Assembly: GCA_030584085.1 (NCBI GenBank)
Contig: CP129490.1
Span: forward strand, 3,629,511-3,693,510
Length of the DNA stretch: 64,000 nucleotides
From: Melioribacteraceae bacterium
Lineage (GTDB): Bacteria > Bacteroidota > Ignavibacteria > Ignavibacteriales > Melioribacteraceae
Reading direction: 5' to 3'
Shown here: positions 23,771 to 33,095 of the stretch, in pieces
Layout of the letters: each line of letters opens with the position of its first letter
Position numbering within the stretch: the stretch's first letter is position 1
The notes under the pieces: generated by a model
What the model saw: the letters and a program-made list of their open reading frames with translations, nothing else
Databases searched by the model: none
What the model was told of the DNA's origin: nothing
Made by a program: the position numbers and the translations under genes

Positions 23771-24943
23771 ATGAAATCGAACAAACTTTCCAGACGAAGC
23801 TTTTTCAAAATTTCGTCTTTAACAGGTGCCGGATTTGCGTTATCTCCAATACTCACGAATGAAAAAATTGCAAAGACTTTACAAGAAGAAGACAAGCCCA
23901 AAACAAATATTGAAGATGCATTAAAACATCCCCGCAATGAAAACTCAATGCCGGGCAAGTATCCCGGAAAAGTTGTACAAGTAAATCACTCCAATCCCGT
24001 TGTTGAAAACAAGATTGTATATGATGCTATTTACAAAATGATTGCGGAAGGAATGTTAACTCTTACGGGAGCAGTATCTATTAAAGAAGCTTGGCTGCAA
24101 TTTGTAAACAAAAATGACAAAATTGGATTGAAAGTCAATCCCGTTGCAGGACCAACATTATCAACTTCGGTCGAAGTTACACTCGCAATAGTTAACCAAC
24201 TTGAAGAGGCGGGTATTCCGAGAAGCAATTTAATTATATGGGATAGGCGTGAAGAACAAATTTTTGAGTCGGGAATAACCGAAGAGATTTTTCCGGGAAT
24301 TAAAATTATTGGAACCGAACGCAAAGGTGAAAACGGAACAATGTATGATGAAAACGAAGAGCTGTATTCACTAAGAATGATTGACAAAGATTGGTATTAC
24401 TGGGCAGATGTTGAAGCGGAATACCGTCCGGAAACTTTACCTTATATGGTAAACACCGGCAAGTATTCTTACTTCACAAAAATTGTTACAGAGATGTGTG
24501 ATAAAATTATAAACATACCAATACTCAAAAATGCCGGAACCTCGGTTACGCTTTGTATGAAGAACTTATCTTATGGTGCAATTACAAACACCGGACGACT
24601 TCACGAAAAACTTTGGTCGGAAACAGTTGCGGAAGTTTGTGCTTTTCCTCCGTTGCGAGATAAAGTTGTTTTAAATATTGTCGACGGAATTAAGGGTTGT
24701 TTTAACGGAGGACCCTCTGCCGTTCCGCAATTCTTTACAAATTATAATACCATACTAATCGGAACAGATCCCGTTGCTGTTGATAGAGTTGGATTAAACA
24801 TAGTTACTAAAAAACGAATCGAAGAAGGATTGCAGGAAGAAGAATCACCCCGCGGTTCTGCTTTTTTGAAGATGGCTGAAAACTTAAACCTTGGCGTGGC
24901 TGATAACAATAAAATTGACTTCAACAAAATAGATCTGACTTAA
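23771..24943 (+). CDS. DUF362-like protein exported by Tat
   Basis: A 390-residue protein with a twin-arginine signal: Ser-Arg-Arg-Ser-Phe-Phe-Lys at 7-13 followed by a short hydrophobic stretch. The body resembles DUF362 proteins, with Lys-Ile-Gly-Leu-Lys-Val-Asn-Pro, Leu-Ile-Ile-Trp-Asp-Arg-Arg, Lys-Ile-Ile-Asn-Ile-Pro-Ile-Leu-Lys-Asn and Asp-Pro-Val-Ala-Val-Asp-Arg. No Cys-rich ferredoxin motif is present, unlike some relatives. Tat export suggests a folded, perhaps cofactor-bearing periplasmic protein. Two bases separate it from the DUF6599-like gene, so they form an operon. Confidence 0.8.
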   Translation: MKSNKLSRRSFFKISSLTGAGFALSPILTNEKIAKTLQEEDKPKTNIEDALKHPRNENSMPGKYPGKVVQVNHSNPVVENKIVYDAIYKMIAEGMLTLTGAVSIKEAWLQFVNKNDKIGLKVNPVAGPTLSTSVEVTLAIVNQLEEAGIPRSNLIIWDRREEQIFESGITEEIFPGIKIIGTERKGENGTMYDENEELYSLRMIDKDWYYWADVEAEYRPETLPYMVNTGKYSYFTKIVTEMCDKIINIPILKNAGTSVTLCMKNLSYGAITNTGRLHEKLWSETVAEVCAFPPLRDKVVLNIVDGIKGCFNGGPSAVPQFFTNYNTILIGTDPVAVDRVGLNIVTKKRIEEGLQEEESPRGSAFLKMAENLNLGVADNNKIDFNKIDLT

Positions 24944-24945
24944 TT

Positions 24946-25764
24946 ATGAATAACAAAAAAAAATATACTCTCATATTCCTTGTATTTATTCTTGGCTTGT
25001 CATTAGGTGCACAACAAAATGAGTTTCCTCGGCTTTATCAAGAAGATGTAGATGGTGGAGAGATCACAAGGACTGAATTTTATATTGGAGAAGAACTTTG
25101 GGGATTAATAAACGGCGGTGCAGATCTTTATCTCGAATACGGGCTTGATAGAACTTTACTTCAAGAGATAAATTATGACGATAACATATATCGGGTTGAA
25201 GTTTATGGTATGACAGGATTAGAAGAAGCATTCGGAATTTTTTCCATCAATAAATTTAATTGTGCAAGAACCGATACTCTCGTTAAACATATTTGTATTA
25301 CTTCGCACCAAATACAAGCTACGGTTGGGAGATTTTATTTCTCCATTTCAAATCAATCCGGTGATACCGAAGCGCAAAACTATTCTCTAAGTTTATTAGA
25401 AAACTTTCTGACTAAAATCGGTTTACAAAACTTTATTGTCCCGGAATATTTTCAACAACCTAGGTTTGAGTCTTTTCAGAATCAGATTAAGTTGATAAAA
25501 GGTAAGCTTGGTTTACAAAACGGTTTTCCAAGATGGGAAAAATATTTCGCTGATACAAATAATTATAAAATTGTTTTGCTTCCTATTAAATCTGATGACG
25601 GTTTTATAAATACTGCTTTAATTGACTTTGGTTCGGAGGAAGCTGCAGGCAGATTTATATCAACATATAAGCACTTCAAAATTATTGAAACAATTTCACA
25701 GACAGAGTATGTTTTACTCGAAACAAACTTGGATCAACCCGCAATAGACAAAATATTAAAATAG
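24946..25764 (+). CDS. Secreted DUF6599-like protein
   Basis: A 272-residue exported protein with a signal peptide (about 1-22, ending Leu-Gly-Ala-Gln). The body has Leu-Trp-Gly-Leu-Ile-Asn-Gly-Gly-Ala-Asp-Leu-Tyr-Leu-Glu-Tyr-Gly and Val-Glu-Val-Tyr-Gly-Met, a pattern of the DUF6599 family often encoded next to DUF362 proteins. It lies between the Tat-exported DUF362-like gene and an acyl-CoA ligase, with 2 and 14 bases between them. Function unknown. Confidence 0.7.
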   Translation: MNNKKKYTLIFLVFILGLSLGAQQNEFPRLYQEDVDGGEITRTEFYIGEELWGLINGGADLYLEYGLDRTLLQEINYDDNIYRVEVYGMTGLEEAFGIFSINKFNCARTDTLVKHICITSHQIQATVGRFYFSISNQSGDTEAQNYSLSLLENFLTKIGLQNFIVPEYFQQPRFESFQNQIKLIKGKLGLQNGFPRWEKYFADTNNYKIVLLPIKSDDGFINTALIDFGSEEAAGRFISTYKHFKIIETISQTEYVLLETNLDQPAIDKILK

Positions 25765-25778
25765 CTTAAGAGGCTGAC

Positions 25779-27692
25779 GTGATTGAACGAACTCTCCCAA
25801 ACTTATTCGAAGAAAGTGTAAAAAAATATTCAAACAATCCATTGATGTGGGAAAAGAAAACCGACAAGTATGACCCTCTGACATATGGTGAGATGAAATC
25901 ACTTGTTTATAAGTTTGCTGCCGGACTTATGAAGCTCGGTTTGCAGAAAGGAGACCGCGCAACTTTAATTTCGGAAGGAAGAAATGATTGGGTAATGAGT
26001 GAACTTGCAATTTTGTATTGTGGTGGAGTTAATGTTCCTATCTCTGTTAAAATTGATGAGCCGAATGATCTTAAATTTCGTATCGCTCATTCGGAATCCA
26101 AGTTTGTTGTTGTATCAAAAAACCACTTGCAAAAAATTCGTCGCATCAAAAATGATTTGCCGATTTTAGAAAAGATTATTGTGTTAGATAATGTTTCGGA
26201 TTTGCACGATGATGAAATCACAAAAGATGAAGTATTCAAAATTGGGGAAGACTATTTACAAAATAACGAGGAGTTCTTCAATCAAACTTGGCAATCAATA
26301 AAAGAAAATGACAGCGCAAATATTTGTTATACCTCCGGCACAACTGCCGATCCGAAAGGAATTATTTTGACTCATCGCAACTATACAGCAAATATTGAAC
26401 AAGCGACCGCTCTTTTACCAATTCCCGAATCTTATATTTCGCTCTTAATTCTTCCTTGGGATCATTCGTTTGCGCATACCGCCGGAATATACACTCTTAT
26501 GAAAAATGGTGCTTCGATGGCCTCAATACAAGTCGGCAGCACACCTATTGAAACTTTACGCAACATTCCTCAAAACATAAAAGAAATTAAACCAACGTTT
26601 CTGTTAAGCGTTCCGGCTCTTGCCAAAAACTTTAAGAAAAATATTGAGGCGGGAATTAGAGCAAAAGGAGAAAAAGTTGAAAAGCTTTTTAACAAAGCCC
26701 TCGAAACCGCTTATGATTATAACGGACTCGGCTGCGACAAGGGAAGAGGATTCAAAAAATTAAAGAAACCTTTGATTTCACTTTACGATAAAATTCTCTT
26801 TAGTAAAATTAGACAAGGGTTCGGTGGAAGATTAGAATTTTTTATCGGCGGCGGTGCTTTGCTTGATATTGAATTACAAAAATTCTTTTATGCGATCGGA
26901 ATGCCGATGTTTCAAGGATATGGATTGACAGAAGCCGCGCCTATTATTTCAGCAAACGTTCCCGCTCAACACAAACTCGGTTCTTCCGGTAAGATTGTCG
27001 TGAATCTCGAAGTAAAAATTTGCAACGAAGACGGAATAGAAGTTCCCGCCGGACAAAAAGGCGAGATCGTCTGCAAAGGTGAAAATGTAATGAAGGGATA
27101 TTGGAAAAACGAGAAAGCAACCAACGAAACAATAAAAGATGGTTGGCTTTACACCGGCGATATGGGATATCTTGATGCTGACGGATATTTATATGTACTA
27201 GGTCGATTTAAAAGTTTATTGATTGCAAGCGACGGCGAAAAATATTCTCCAGAAGGAATTGAAGAAGCGCTTGTGGAAAAATCAAATTTTATTGAACAAG
27301 TAATGTTGCACAACAATCAAAATCCATACACCATCGCTTTGATTGTCCCGAATAAAGAAGCAATAAAAAATGAATTGAAAAAATACTCATTATCTATTCA
27401 AACGAAAGAAGGACAAACAAAAGCGATAGAAATAGTTCAAAAAGATATTGACAAGTTTAAGTCCGGCGGTGAGTACGAAAATGAATTCCCAGAACGATGG
27501 TTGCCAACAACTTTTGCTTTACTCGGCGAAGGTTTCACTGAACAAAATCAATTTATGAACAGCACATTAAAAATGGTGCGGGGAAAGATTACAGAGTTCT
27601 ATCAAAACAGAATTGAATATTTATATACACCTGAAGGAAAAGATGTTTACAACCATCAAAACATGAAAATTGTTGAACGGTTTGATGAATAA
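25779..27692 (+). CDS. Long-chain acyl-CoA ligase (AMP-forming)
   Basis: A 637-residue adenylate-forming enzyme that activates a fatty acid with ATP and CoA. The ATP motif is Tyr-Thr-Ser-Gly-Thr-Thr-Ala-Asp-Pro-Lys-Gly (about 186-196), followed by Gly-Tyr-Gly-Leu-Thr-Glu-Ala-Ala-Pro and Leu-Tyr-Thr-Gly-Asp-Met-Gly-Tyr with the later Gly-Arg-Phe-Lys hinge. The C-terminal domain is longer than in short-chain ligases, as usual for the FACL/bubblegum group. Start is GTG 25779 after aagaggctgac. The chain length used cannot be told. It ends the run that starts at 23771. Confidence 0.9.
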   Translation: MIERTLPNLFEESVKKYSNNPLMWEKKTDKYDPLTYGEMKSLVYKFAAGLMKLGLQKGDRATLISEGRNDWVMSELAILYCGGVNVPISVKIDEPNDLKFRIAHSESKFVVVSKNHLQKIRRIKNDLPILEKIIVLDNVSDLHDDEITKDEVFKIGEDYLQNNEEFFNQTWQSIKENDSANICYTSGTTADPKGIILTHRNYTANIEQATALLPIPESYISLLILPWDHSFAHTAGIYTLMKNGASMASIQVGSTPIETLRNIPQNIKEIKPTFLLSVPALAKNFKKNIEAGIRAKGEKVEKLFNKALETAYDYNGLGCDKGRGFKKLKKPLISLYDKILFSKIRQGFGGRLEFFIGGGALLDIELQKFFYAIGMPMFQGYGLTEAAPIISANVPAQHKLGSSGKIVVNLEVKICNEDGIEVPAGQKGEIVCKGENVMKGYWKNEKATNETIKDGWLYTGDMGYLDADGYLYVLGRFKSLLIASDGEKYSPEGIEEALVEKSNFIEQVMLHNNQNPYTIALIVPNKEAIKNELKKYSLSIQTKEGQTKAIEIVQKDIDKFKSGGEYENEFPERWLPTTFALLGEGFTEQNQFMNSTLKMVRGKITEFYQNRIEYLYTPEGKDVYNHQNMKIVERFDE

Positions 27693-27717
27693 GGATTTAG
27701 ATTACGTAAAATTATTT

Positions 27718-27885
27718 TCAGAGTATAGTAAACAAGGATTTAATAACTATCGTAAATAAGTTTTTGCCGTGAACTTCTGTTAAGTATAAAAACAGCAATG
27801 GTACTAAACTTAAGGCAACGCTTAATATGCAGTAGACTAAAGCCTTATTTTCAGAATTTGTTTTCATTTCATTTAATTTCATCAT
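27718..27885 (-). CDS. Possible 55-residue single-helix membrane peptide
   Basis: The 269-bp gap after the acyl-CoA ligase holds a minus-strand frame from ATG 27885 to TGA 27718 (second ATG at 27882, third at 27867). It would encode 55 residues with one hydrophobic helix (about 16-36) and a basic end. No good ribosome-binding site is seen and no homologue is recognised, so this is only a candidate. Confidence 0.25.
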   Translation of the reverse strand: MMKLNEMKTNSENKALVYCILSVALSLVPLLFLYLTEVHGKNLFTIVIKSLFTIL

Positions 27886-27961
27886 CGTTTTATATTAACA
27901 TCCCGCCTCATATTCTATCCGGAACTTATTCCTGCCAATAGTAGAGACGGGAGTTGTGATA

Positions 27962-29044
27962 TTATTTTCTAATTATGTAATAATCATTTTGAAAATCGTG
28001 CTCGAAGTTCTTTATCTCGATATTTGTGAATCCAACTTCCTTGAGCATTTCCATAGCTTTTTCTCTTCCCCACATTGTACCGAGACCAAGTCCGCCTTGT
28101 GCAAGTGAAACGGTCATGCAGTGCATTGTCGAAACAGTGTATAGCAGTGTTCCCATCGGATGATCAATATTTTTATGCGGTTCGCTTGAAGCTGAAATAT
28201 CCTGCATTAAATAAATACCGTCTTCTTTAAGTGATTTATAAATTCCTGCCAAAAGATTATCCGGTCTTGCTTGATCGTGAACAGCATCGAACGTTGTTAC
28301 AAAATCAAATTTATTATTCTGAGCCGTAATGTTGTAATCGGTTAGATCTCTTACTTCAAAAGTAACGTTTGTTAATGCCTGTTTTTCAGCTTGTCTTTTT
28401 GCATAGTCAATTGCTTCTTCACTTAAGTCATAACCGAGAAATTTACTTTTTGGGAAAGTCTTTGCCATCAAATTAATCGCGTTGCCTCTTCCGCAGCCTA
28501 AGTCGATTACTTCTATTCCTTCTTCAAGTCTATCGACGATTCCGGGTATTGCCGGAAGAATAACATCAAGCAAAGATGAGACAACCGATTGATTGCTGTC
28601 TTCCGACATAACATCTTGAAACCGATCATATTCCGAATAAGGAACACCTCCACCGTTTTTGAAACAGTTGATTACTTTATCTTCTATTGTTCCAAGCAGC
28701 GGAATATACTGCGCAAAGACACCAATATTATCAGCAGCAGCTTTTCTTGTTAAGAAAGAGGCGTGCTCTTGCGGGAGACGATATCTTTGTGTATCGGAAT
28801 CATATTCCACGACAAATCCGGTTAAGATTGCGCCGAGCCATTCTCGGACATATCTTTCGCTTAATCCAGCGGCTCTTGCTATCTCTTCGGATGTTGACGG
28901 CGGAAGTTCGCTCATTACATCAAAAAGTCCAGTACGGTGTCCGATTGAAATCATTACACTCAACGCACCTTGATTCAAAGTACCGAGTAATTTTTCCGCA
29001 AAGTTTTCTTTTTTTTGTGTATCTATTTGATGAACTAAACACAT
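27962..29044 (-). CDS. SAM-dependent methyltransferase with winged-helix N-terminus
   Basis: A 360-residue protein. Residues about 15-100 form a winged-helix/dimer domain with Leu-Pro-Pro-Ser-Thr-Ser-Glu-Glu-Ile-Ala-Arg-Ala-Ala-Gly-Leu-Ser-Glu, as in O-methyltransferase-like and Rv2258c-type proteins. The SAM site is Val-Ile-Asp-Leu-Gly-Cys-Gly-Arg-Gly (about 179-187), with Phe-Asp-Phe-Val-Thr-Thr-Phe-Asp-Ala-Val-His-Asp later. The start follows taaaggagaattt. It is the last gene of a minus-strand run with the hydrolase and acetyltransferase. Substrate unknown; the winged helix may serve dimerisation rather than DNA binding. Confidence 0.85.
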   Translation of the reverse strand: MCLVHQIDTQKKENFAEKLLGTLNQGALSVMISIGHRTGLFDVMSELPPSTSEEIARAAGLSERYVREWLGAILTGFVVEYDSDTQRYRLPQEHASFLTRKAAADNIGVFAQYIPLLGTIEDKVINCFKNGGGVPYSEYDRFQDVMSEDSNQSVVSSLLDVILPAIPGIVDRLEEGIEVIDLGCGRGNAINLMAKTFPKSKFLGYDLSEEAIDYAKRQAEKQALTNVTFEVRDLTDYNITAQNNKFDFVTTFDAVHDQARPDNLLAGIYKSLKEDGIYLMQDISASSEPHKNIDHPMGTLLYTVSTMHCMTVSLAQGGLGLGTMWGREKAMEMLKEVGFTNIEIKNFEHDFQNDYYIIRK

Positions 29045-29078
29045 TGTAAATTCTCCTTTAATTTATAATACTTGTTTT

Positions 29079-29972
29079 TTAATTCAATCCAAGATTGACT
29101 GATGGTTTGTTACTGTTAATAATTTTTTCTATTTCATCAACAAAAATTCTTTCTACTGCTTCGGAGCCACCCCAGTCTTCTCTAAAAGGAAGATGCCCTT
29201 GATTTGGAACTATCCACAGTTGTGAATTTGGAAGAGCGTTGAACATTTCAACAGCGTATTCGGGTTTGAAGTAATAATCTTTATCTCCCATTATGATTAA
29301 AGATCTGGTTTCTGATTCTTCTAATTCCTTTGAGTAGATATCGAAATTATTATATGCCAATAGTAGTGGAAACATTTGGTCAAATAATTTTTTGGTTTGT
29401 GTATCTCCGTTTGGATGAATTTCTCTATAAAAAACTTTCAATTCCTCGCTTAAATTTTCAAAAGTGTCATGCTTTGTAAATTCTATTCCTTCTTTCGTGA
29501 ATTTATGAGCGCAGCCAATCAAGGTCATTGTTTTAACGAGTCCCGGTTTTTGTTTAACCATATTCAATATCGTCATTCCTCCACCGCTGTGTCCTACCAC
29601 ATTAACTTCGCTAACATCAAGTTGATCTAATAAACCGATCATCACTTCGGCAAACTTTTCAAAAGTATATTTGCCTTTTACTTCGTCGGATTTTCCGTGG
29701 CCAGGTAAATCCGGGATTATTACAGTAAAGTTTTGCGAAAGTTTTTCTATGAACGGATCCCACAGCTTTCCGCTTAGCGTATACCCGTGAAGAAACAACA
29801 AGGCGAGACCATTTCCGGCAATCCTGTAGTTAACTTTAAGTCCGTTAACTATTTCGATTTTCTCTTCGAATATATCTGTTTTAATTTCTGCCGATTCTAC
29901 TTTCATAAAGAATAGGCTTCCAAGAATTATTAATTTGAAAAAGTATTTCGCTATTTGTTGAATCGTGTTCAT
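29079..29972 (-). CDS. Alpha/beta hydrolase, membrane-anchored or secreted
   Basis: A 297-residue alpha/beta hydrolase. The nucleophile elbow is Gly-His-Ser-Gly-Gly-Gly (about 134-139), the oxyanion strand Leu-Leu-Phe-Leu-His-Gly-Tyr-Thr-Leu-Ser-Gly-Lys-Leu-Trp, the acid lies near Ile-Met-Gly-Asp-Lys-Asp and the catalytic His in Gln-Gly-His-Leu-Pro-Phe. An N-terminal hydrophobic stretch (about 8-26) looks like a signal or anchor, placing it outside the cytoplasm. Twelve bases separate it from the GNAT gene upstream, so they share a transcript. The ester or other substrate is unknown. Confidence 0.85.
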   Translation of the reverse strand: MNTIQQIAKYFFKLIILGSLFFMKVESAEIKTDIFEEKIEIVNGLKVNYRIAGNGLALLFLHGYTLSGKLWDPFIEKLSQNFTVIIPDLPGHGKSDEVKGKYTFEKFAEVMIGLLDQLDVSEVNVVGHSGGGMTILNMVKQKPGLVKTMTLIGCAHKFTKEGIEFTKHDTFENLSEELKVFYREIHPNGDTQTKKLFDQMFPLLLAYNNFDIYSKELEESETRSLIIMGDKDYYFKPEYAVEMFNALPNSQLWIVPNQGHLPFREDWGGSEAVERIFVDEIEKIINSNKPSVNLGLN

Positions 29973-29983
29973 CGTTCCTCCAA

Positions 29984-30811
29984 TTAAAAATTATAAACAT
30001 AGTTTGGTCTCAAATAAGCCGTTTCGAATCCGGCTTTAATTATGTTTCTGTAAGACTGTGAAGGTTTATCCGGCAAATCTTCCGAAGTCTCAACGACTAC
30101 ATATTCACAACCGGTTCTGTAAGCATCGTTTAGCCGTTGTGCAATCAATAAACTTTGAGCCCCTTTGCCACGGGCTTCGGGAATGGTTCCGCCTATTGCA
30201 AGCGATGCAACTTTACCGCAGAAAAACATAGAAGCAGCCGCAATCGCTTTACCATTTTCTCTTGCAAGGTAATGTTTCCATCCCGGCTTCTTGTAAGTTC
30301 TGCTTATCAATAAATGAGAATCATATTCGAACTCAAACGCGAGCTTTATAACGTTTTCAAATTCTTCTATGTTTGAAAGTTCTAAATTTTCTAGGTTTAG
30401 CTTGGCTTTGGGAATCTCAATTTCGTTTACCAATTTTTTATATGATTTTGCCCATTGATTATACCGAATGAACCCATTGCGCAGCAATAGCTCTTCATTA
30501 TTTTCGGGAAAAGCGGCAGGACTGACTTGAATCATAAATCTGTTTGTCCCGACTTGTTTATAAAAATTTATAATTTCTTTTAATTGCTGGTCGGTTATTT
30601 CGTACTCAAGTCCAATACCCAACACGCGATTAAATGCAAGCCGGTCGGTTTTGGCAATAGCAAAACAAAATGCTCCGTTGATTATATTCATTGAGACACC
30701 AAGTTTTTCCTGTATTGGAGATTTGCAACATATATAGTAATCGCTCCAATATTGCGCTTCTTGATTTTCAAGTTGTTTTATAAATTCTCTTTCTAATGAA
30801 ACCGCTTCCAT
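29984..30811 (-). CDS. GNAT-family N-acetyltransferase
   Basis: A 275-residue GNAT enzyme. The acetyl-CoA loop is Ala-Arg-Gly-Lys-Gly-Ala-Gln-Ser-Leu-Leu (about 213-222) after the strand Ala-Ser-Leu-Ala-Ile-Gly-Gly-Thr. The N-terminal half (about 1-120) is a separate helical part, longer than in single-domain GNATs. The start follows gaggaagag. It begins a minus-strand run with the hydrolase and methyltransferase. The acceptor is unknown. Confidence 0.8.
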   Translation of the reverse strand: MEAVSLEREFIKQLENQEAQYWSDYYICCKSPIQEKLGVSMNIINGAFCFAIAKTDRLAFNRVLGIGLEYEITDQQLKEIINFYKQVGTNRFMIQVSPAAFPENNEELLLRNGFIRYNQWAKSYKKLVNEIEIPKAKLNLENLELSNIEEFENVIKLAFEFEYDSHLLISRTYKKPGWKHYLARENGKAIAAASMFFCGKVASLAIGGTIPEARGKGAQSLLIAQRLNDAYRTGCEYVVVETSEDLPDKPSQSYRNIIKAGFETAYLRPNYVYNF

Positions 30812-31003
30812 CTCTTCCTCAATATTTTTGTTTCTACCTATAAGGCGTAAGATGTCGGCTTACATTGTAAAGCGGGGTGTAAGGAAATATTTTGGGTGGA
30901 TTAATATACAGTCAGATTAAGGGAGCATTGCATATCCCTCTAATTTGCAAGAACTCATCCAGCGGTCTCTTCTCTGAAAAAGCAATGCTTCAACTAAAGT
31001 GTT

Positions 31004-31091
31004 AATGGAACACTGATCACACTGAAACTATGGATTCACACAGATAAAAATCTGTGTTTATCTGTTTTTTCTGTGTTATCTGCGTTCCATT
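31004..31091. repeat. 88-bp imperfect palindrome, copy 2
   Basis: Ends aatggaac (31004-31011) and gttccatt (31084-31091), centre cagataaaaatctg. Same length as, and about three-quarters identical to, the copy at 12044-12131. It lies in the 349-bp gap (30812-31160) between two minus-strand genes; the rest of that gap shows no gene or other structure. Confidence 0.85.
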
Positions 31092-31160
31092 TTTACCCTT
31101 TATTCTTCTGTTCTGAATAGATCCCTAAACTGATGGTTTGTTCACAACAAACTATTAATT

Positions 31161-32978
31161 TTACAACTCCCACTGAACGGAATTCTCCGGTGAGTAGACA
31201 CAAAACGTTCCAGTTTTAATATTATTTTGGAAATGTTTTGCAAGCGAAGGGTGTACGTTTTCAATTTTTTGAATTGCGCTTTTTATTCTAAGCGTAACTG
31301 CAGCTCTTGCCCTATCCGAAGGATCGGCTAGTTTGCGTGCTCTTCCTTTCAGGCCTGTTGACTGGGAAAGATGATCTAATATTTGATTCAACTCGTTGGT
31401 GATCAAGTCGGCTCTTCCGATATCGTTCATTTCTTCAGCTTCACGTAGCTCATCCTGAAGTTCGTTTATTTTTGCGTAATACTTTCTTTTTGCTTTTTCA
31501 TCGATTGCTTCAACTCCACGATCAGTGCTTGTAATACTTCCCATTAAATCAGAACAGTGAATTTCCTTTTCTGGATTATCTATAAGTTTTACAATATCGA
31601 GGAACCCTTTCATCTCTGGTAATTGTACCGTAAGATTATTAAACGAGATAACCCAAAAGCTTTCCGATCTCTTAAATACGTTTTGCCTGCTTTCATTGTT
31701 AATTCTTTTTTCAATCAACGAATAATTAGTTCCTTTCTCGTTTTGAGCGAGTCCGGCTTTTTCTAATCCATTCATTAATCGTTGAATGTCTTTTTCATAT
31801 TTGTAAGGATTAACCGCCACCACCCAATCAAAAGCTTCTCCGGGCAAAGGTTCTCTTCCATATGTGATTTTTTCAACAAAGTTTTTTAAGTATAGCTTTA
31901 TATAGTATGACGCTTTTTCAGAATTGCCTTCGTAAGTATTTGCTGCGGAAAGATATGCAGGCAAATCAACCCACATAATCGGTGGAATTTGTTCGGCTAA
32001 CTTTATTGACGTGCCATAATCTTCGGCAGCAAAATGACAAATTGCTCCGTACAAATTATACCATTGAGGATGAAACGGATTTAATCTAACCGCTTTATTA
32101 AACAGTTCAACTGCGGTTTTTGTCTCACCTAAAAGGGCTTTGCTGTTAGCTAATTGAACTAAAGCATCGGCATCGTTAGGATTAAGATCGAGTGCTTTAT
32201 TGATGAATTTTTCTGCTGCATCAAAATCTCTTCTGTAAAGTAATACTCTTCCCAAAATCATCTGCACCAAATGATCGTTTGAACCATATTGATTCGCTTT
32301 CTCTGCATAGTTATAAGCCGAAGTCAAAGTATCTTGCCAGCGATCCCAAAATTGACAAGTCCACTCATTAAAATACGAAAGCGAAAGTCCGGCATACGCT
32401 CTTGCATAGTGCGGGTCTATTTCAAGCGCTCGATTAAAAAACTCCCGAGCTTTCTCATCATCCTTGAGAGAGCCTCTTCTCAAATATTCATAACCGCGAA
32501 GCCAACAATCATATGCTTCAAGTTGTGTTATTTCTTTCTTGCGAATCTCTGCTAATCTTTTTTCATCAATTAAAATTGAAAGTGCGCTTACAACTTTTTC
32601 TATTATACTGTCGTGTATTTCAAAAACATTTTCGACCGGAGCATCATATCTTTCCGCCCATAACACGGCTTGATTGACCGGATCGAAGAGTTGAGTGTTG
32701 ATGCGAATCGTCCCGGAGATTTGTCTTAAATTTCCCTTTAAAAAATAATTGACATTATATTTTTCGGCAGAAGTTTTATCAGGAATAAGTTTTTCCGAGA
32801 GCGATGTGTGTGATGAAATAATTTGCAGTGATGGAAACCGGGATAGGTCTGTGATTAGATCTTCTACAAAACCGCGCGAAAAATAATCCTTCTCAATGTC
32901 ACCAGTCAAATTATCGAACGGCAACACGGCTAAGCATAGAGTGTTTTTTATTTGAATTGCATCACTCATTGCACTCAC
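31161..32978 (-). CDS. FlgO/TolB-like N-domain and TPR protein
   Basis: A 605-residue protein in three parts. Residues about 8-145 resemble the FlgO/TolB-N-type domain found in adenylate-cyclase-like and CadC-like proteins: Leu-Ala-Val-Leu-Pro-Phe-Asp-Asn-Leu-Thr-Gly-Asp and Tyr-Phe-Ser-Arg-Gly-Phe-Val-Glu-Asp-Leu. Residues about 155-330 hold several TPR repeats (for example Ala-Arg-Ala-Tyr-Ala-Gly-Leu-Ser-Leu). The last 110 residues have a coiled coil and a basic segment Gly-Arg-Ala-Arg-Lys-Leu-Ala-Asp-Pro-Ser-Asp-Arg-Ala-Arg, then Lys-Thr-Gly-Thr-Phe-Cys-Val-Tyr. No signal, kinase or cyclase domain is seen, and no obvious DNA-binding domain. Role unknown; a signalling scaffold is likely. 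Confidence 0.75.
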   Translation of the reverse strand: MSAMSDAIQIKNTLCLAVLPFDNLTGDIEKDYFSRGFVEDLITDLSRFPSLQIISSHTSLSEKLIPDKTSAEKYNVNYFLKGNLRQISGTIRINTQLFDPVNQAVLWAERYDAPVENVFEIHDSIIEKVVSALSILIDEKRLAEIRKKEITQLEAYDCWLRGYEYLRRGSLKDDEKAREFFNRALEIDPHYARAYAGLSLSYFNEWTCQFWDRWQDTLTSAYNYAEKANQYGSNDHLVQMILGRVLLYRRDFDAAEKFINKALDLNPNDADALVQLANSKALLGETKTAVELFNKAVRLNPFHPQWYNLYGAICHFAAEDYGTSIKLAEQIPPIMWVDLPAYLSAANTYEGNSEKASYYIKLYLKNFVEKITYGREPLPGEAFDWVVAVNPYKYEKDIQRLMNGLEKAGLAQNEKGTNYSLIEKRINNESRQNVFKRSESFWVISFNNLTVQLPEMKGFLDIVKLIDNPEKEIHCSDLMGSITSTDRGVEAIDEKAKRKYYAKINELQDELREAEEMNDIGRADLITNELNQILDHLSQSTGLKGRARKLADPSDRARAAVTLRIKSAIQKIENVHPSLAKHFQNNIKTGTFCVYSPENSVQWEL

Positions 32979-33095
32979 AGTAATTATTCCTTTTAATTTA
33001 CAAATTTTTCAGTATTTATTGAGACGTTTTGTCTTTTGATTTGTTCGTTTATGGGAATTAAGCTTTTTGTTCTGCTAAGATTGAGTAAAAAAAGC

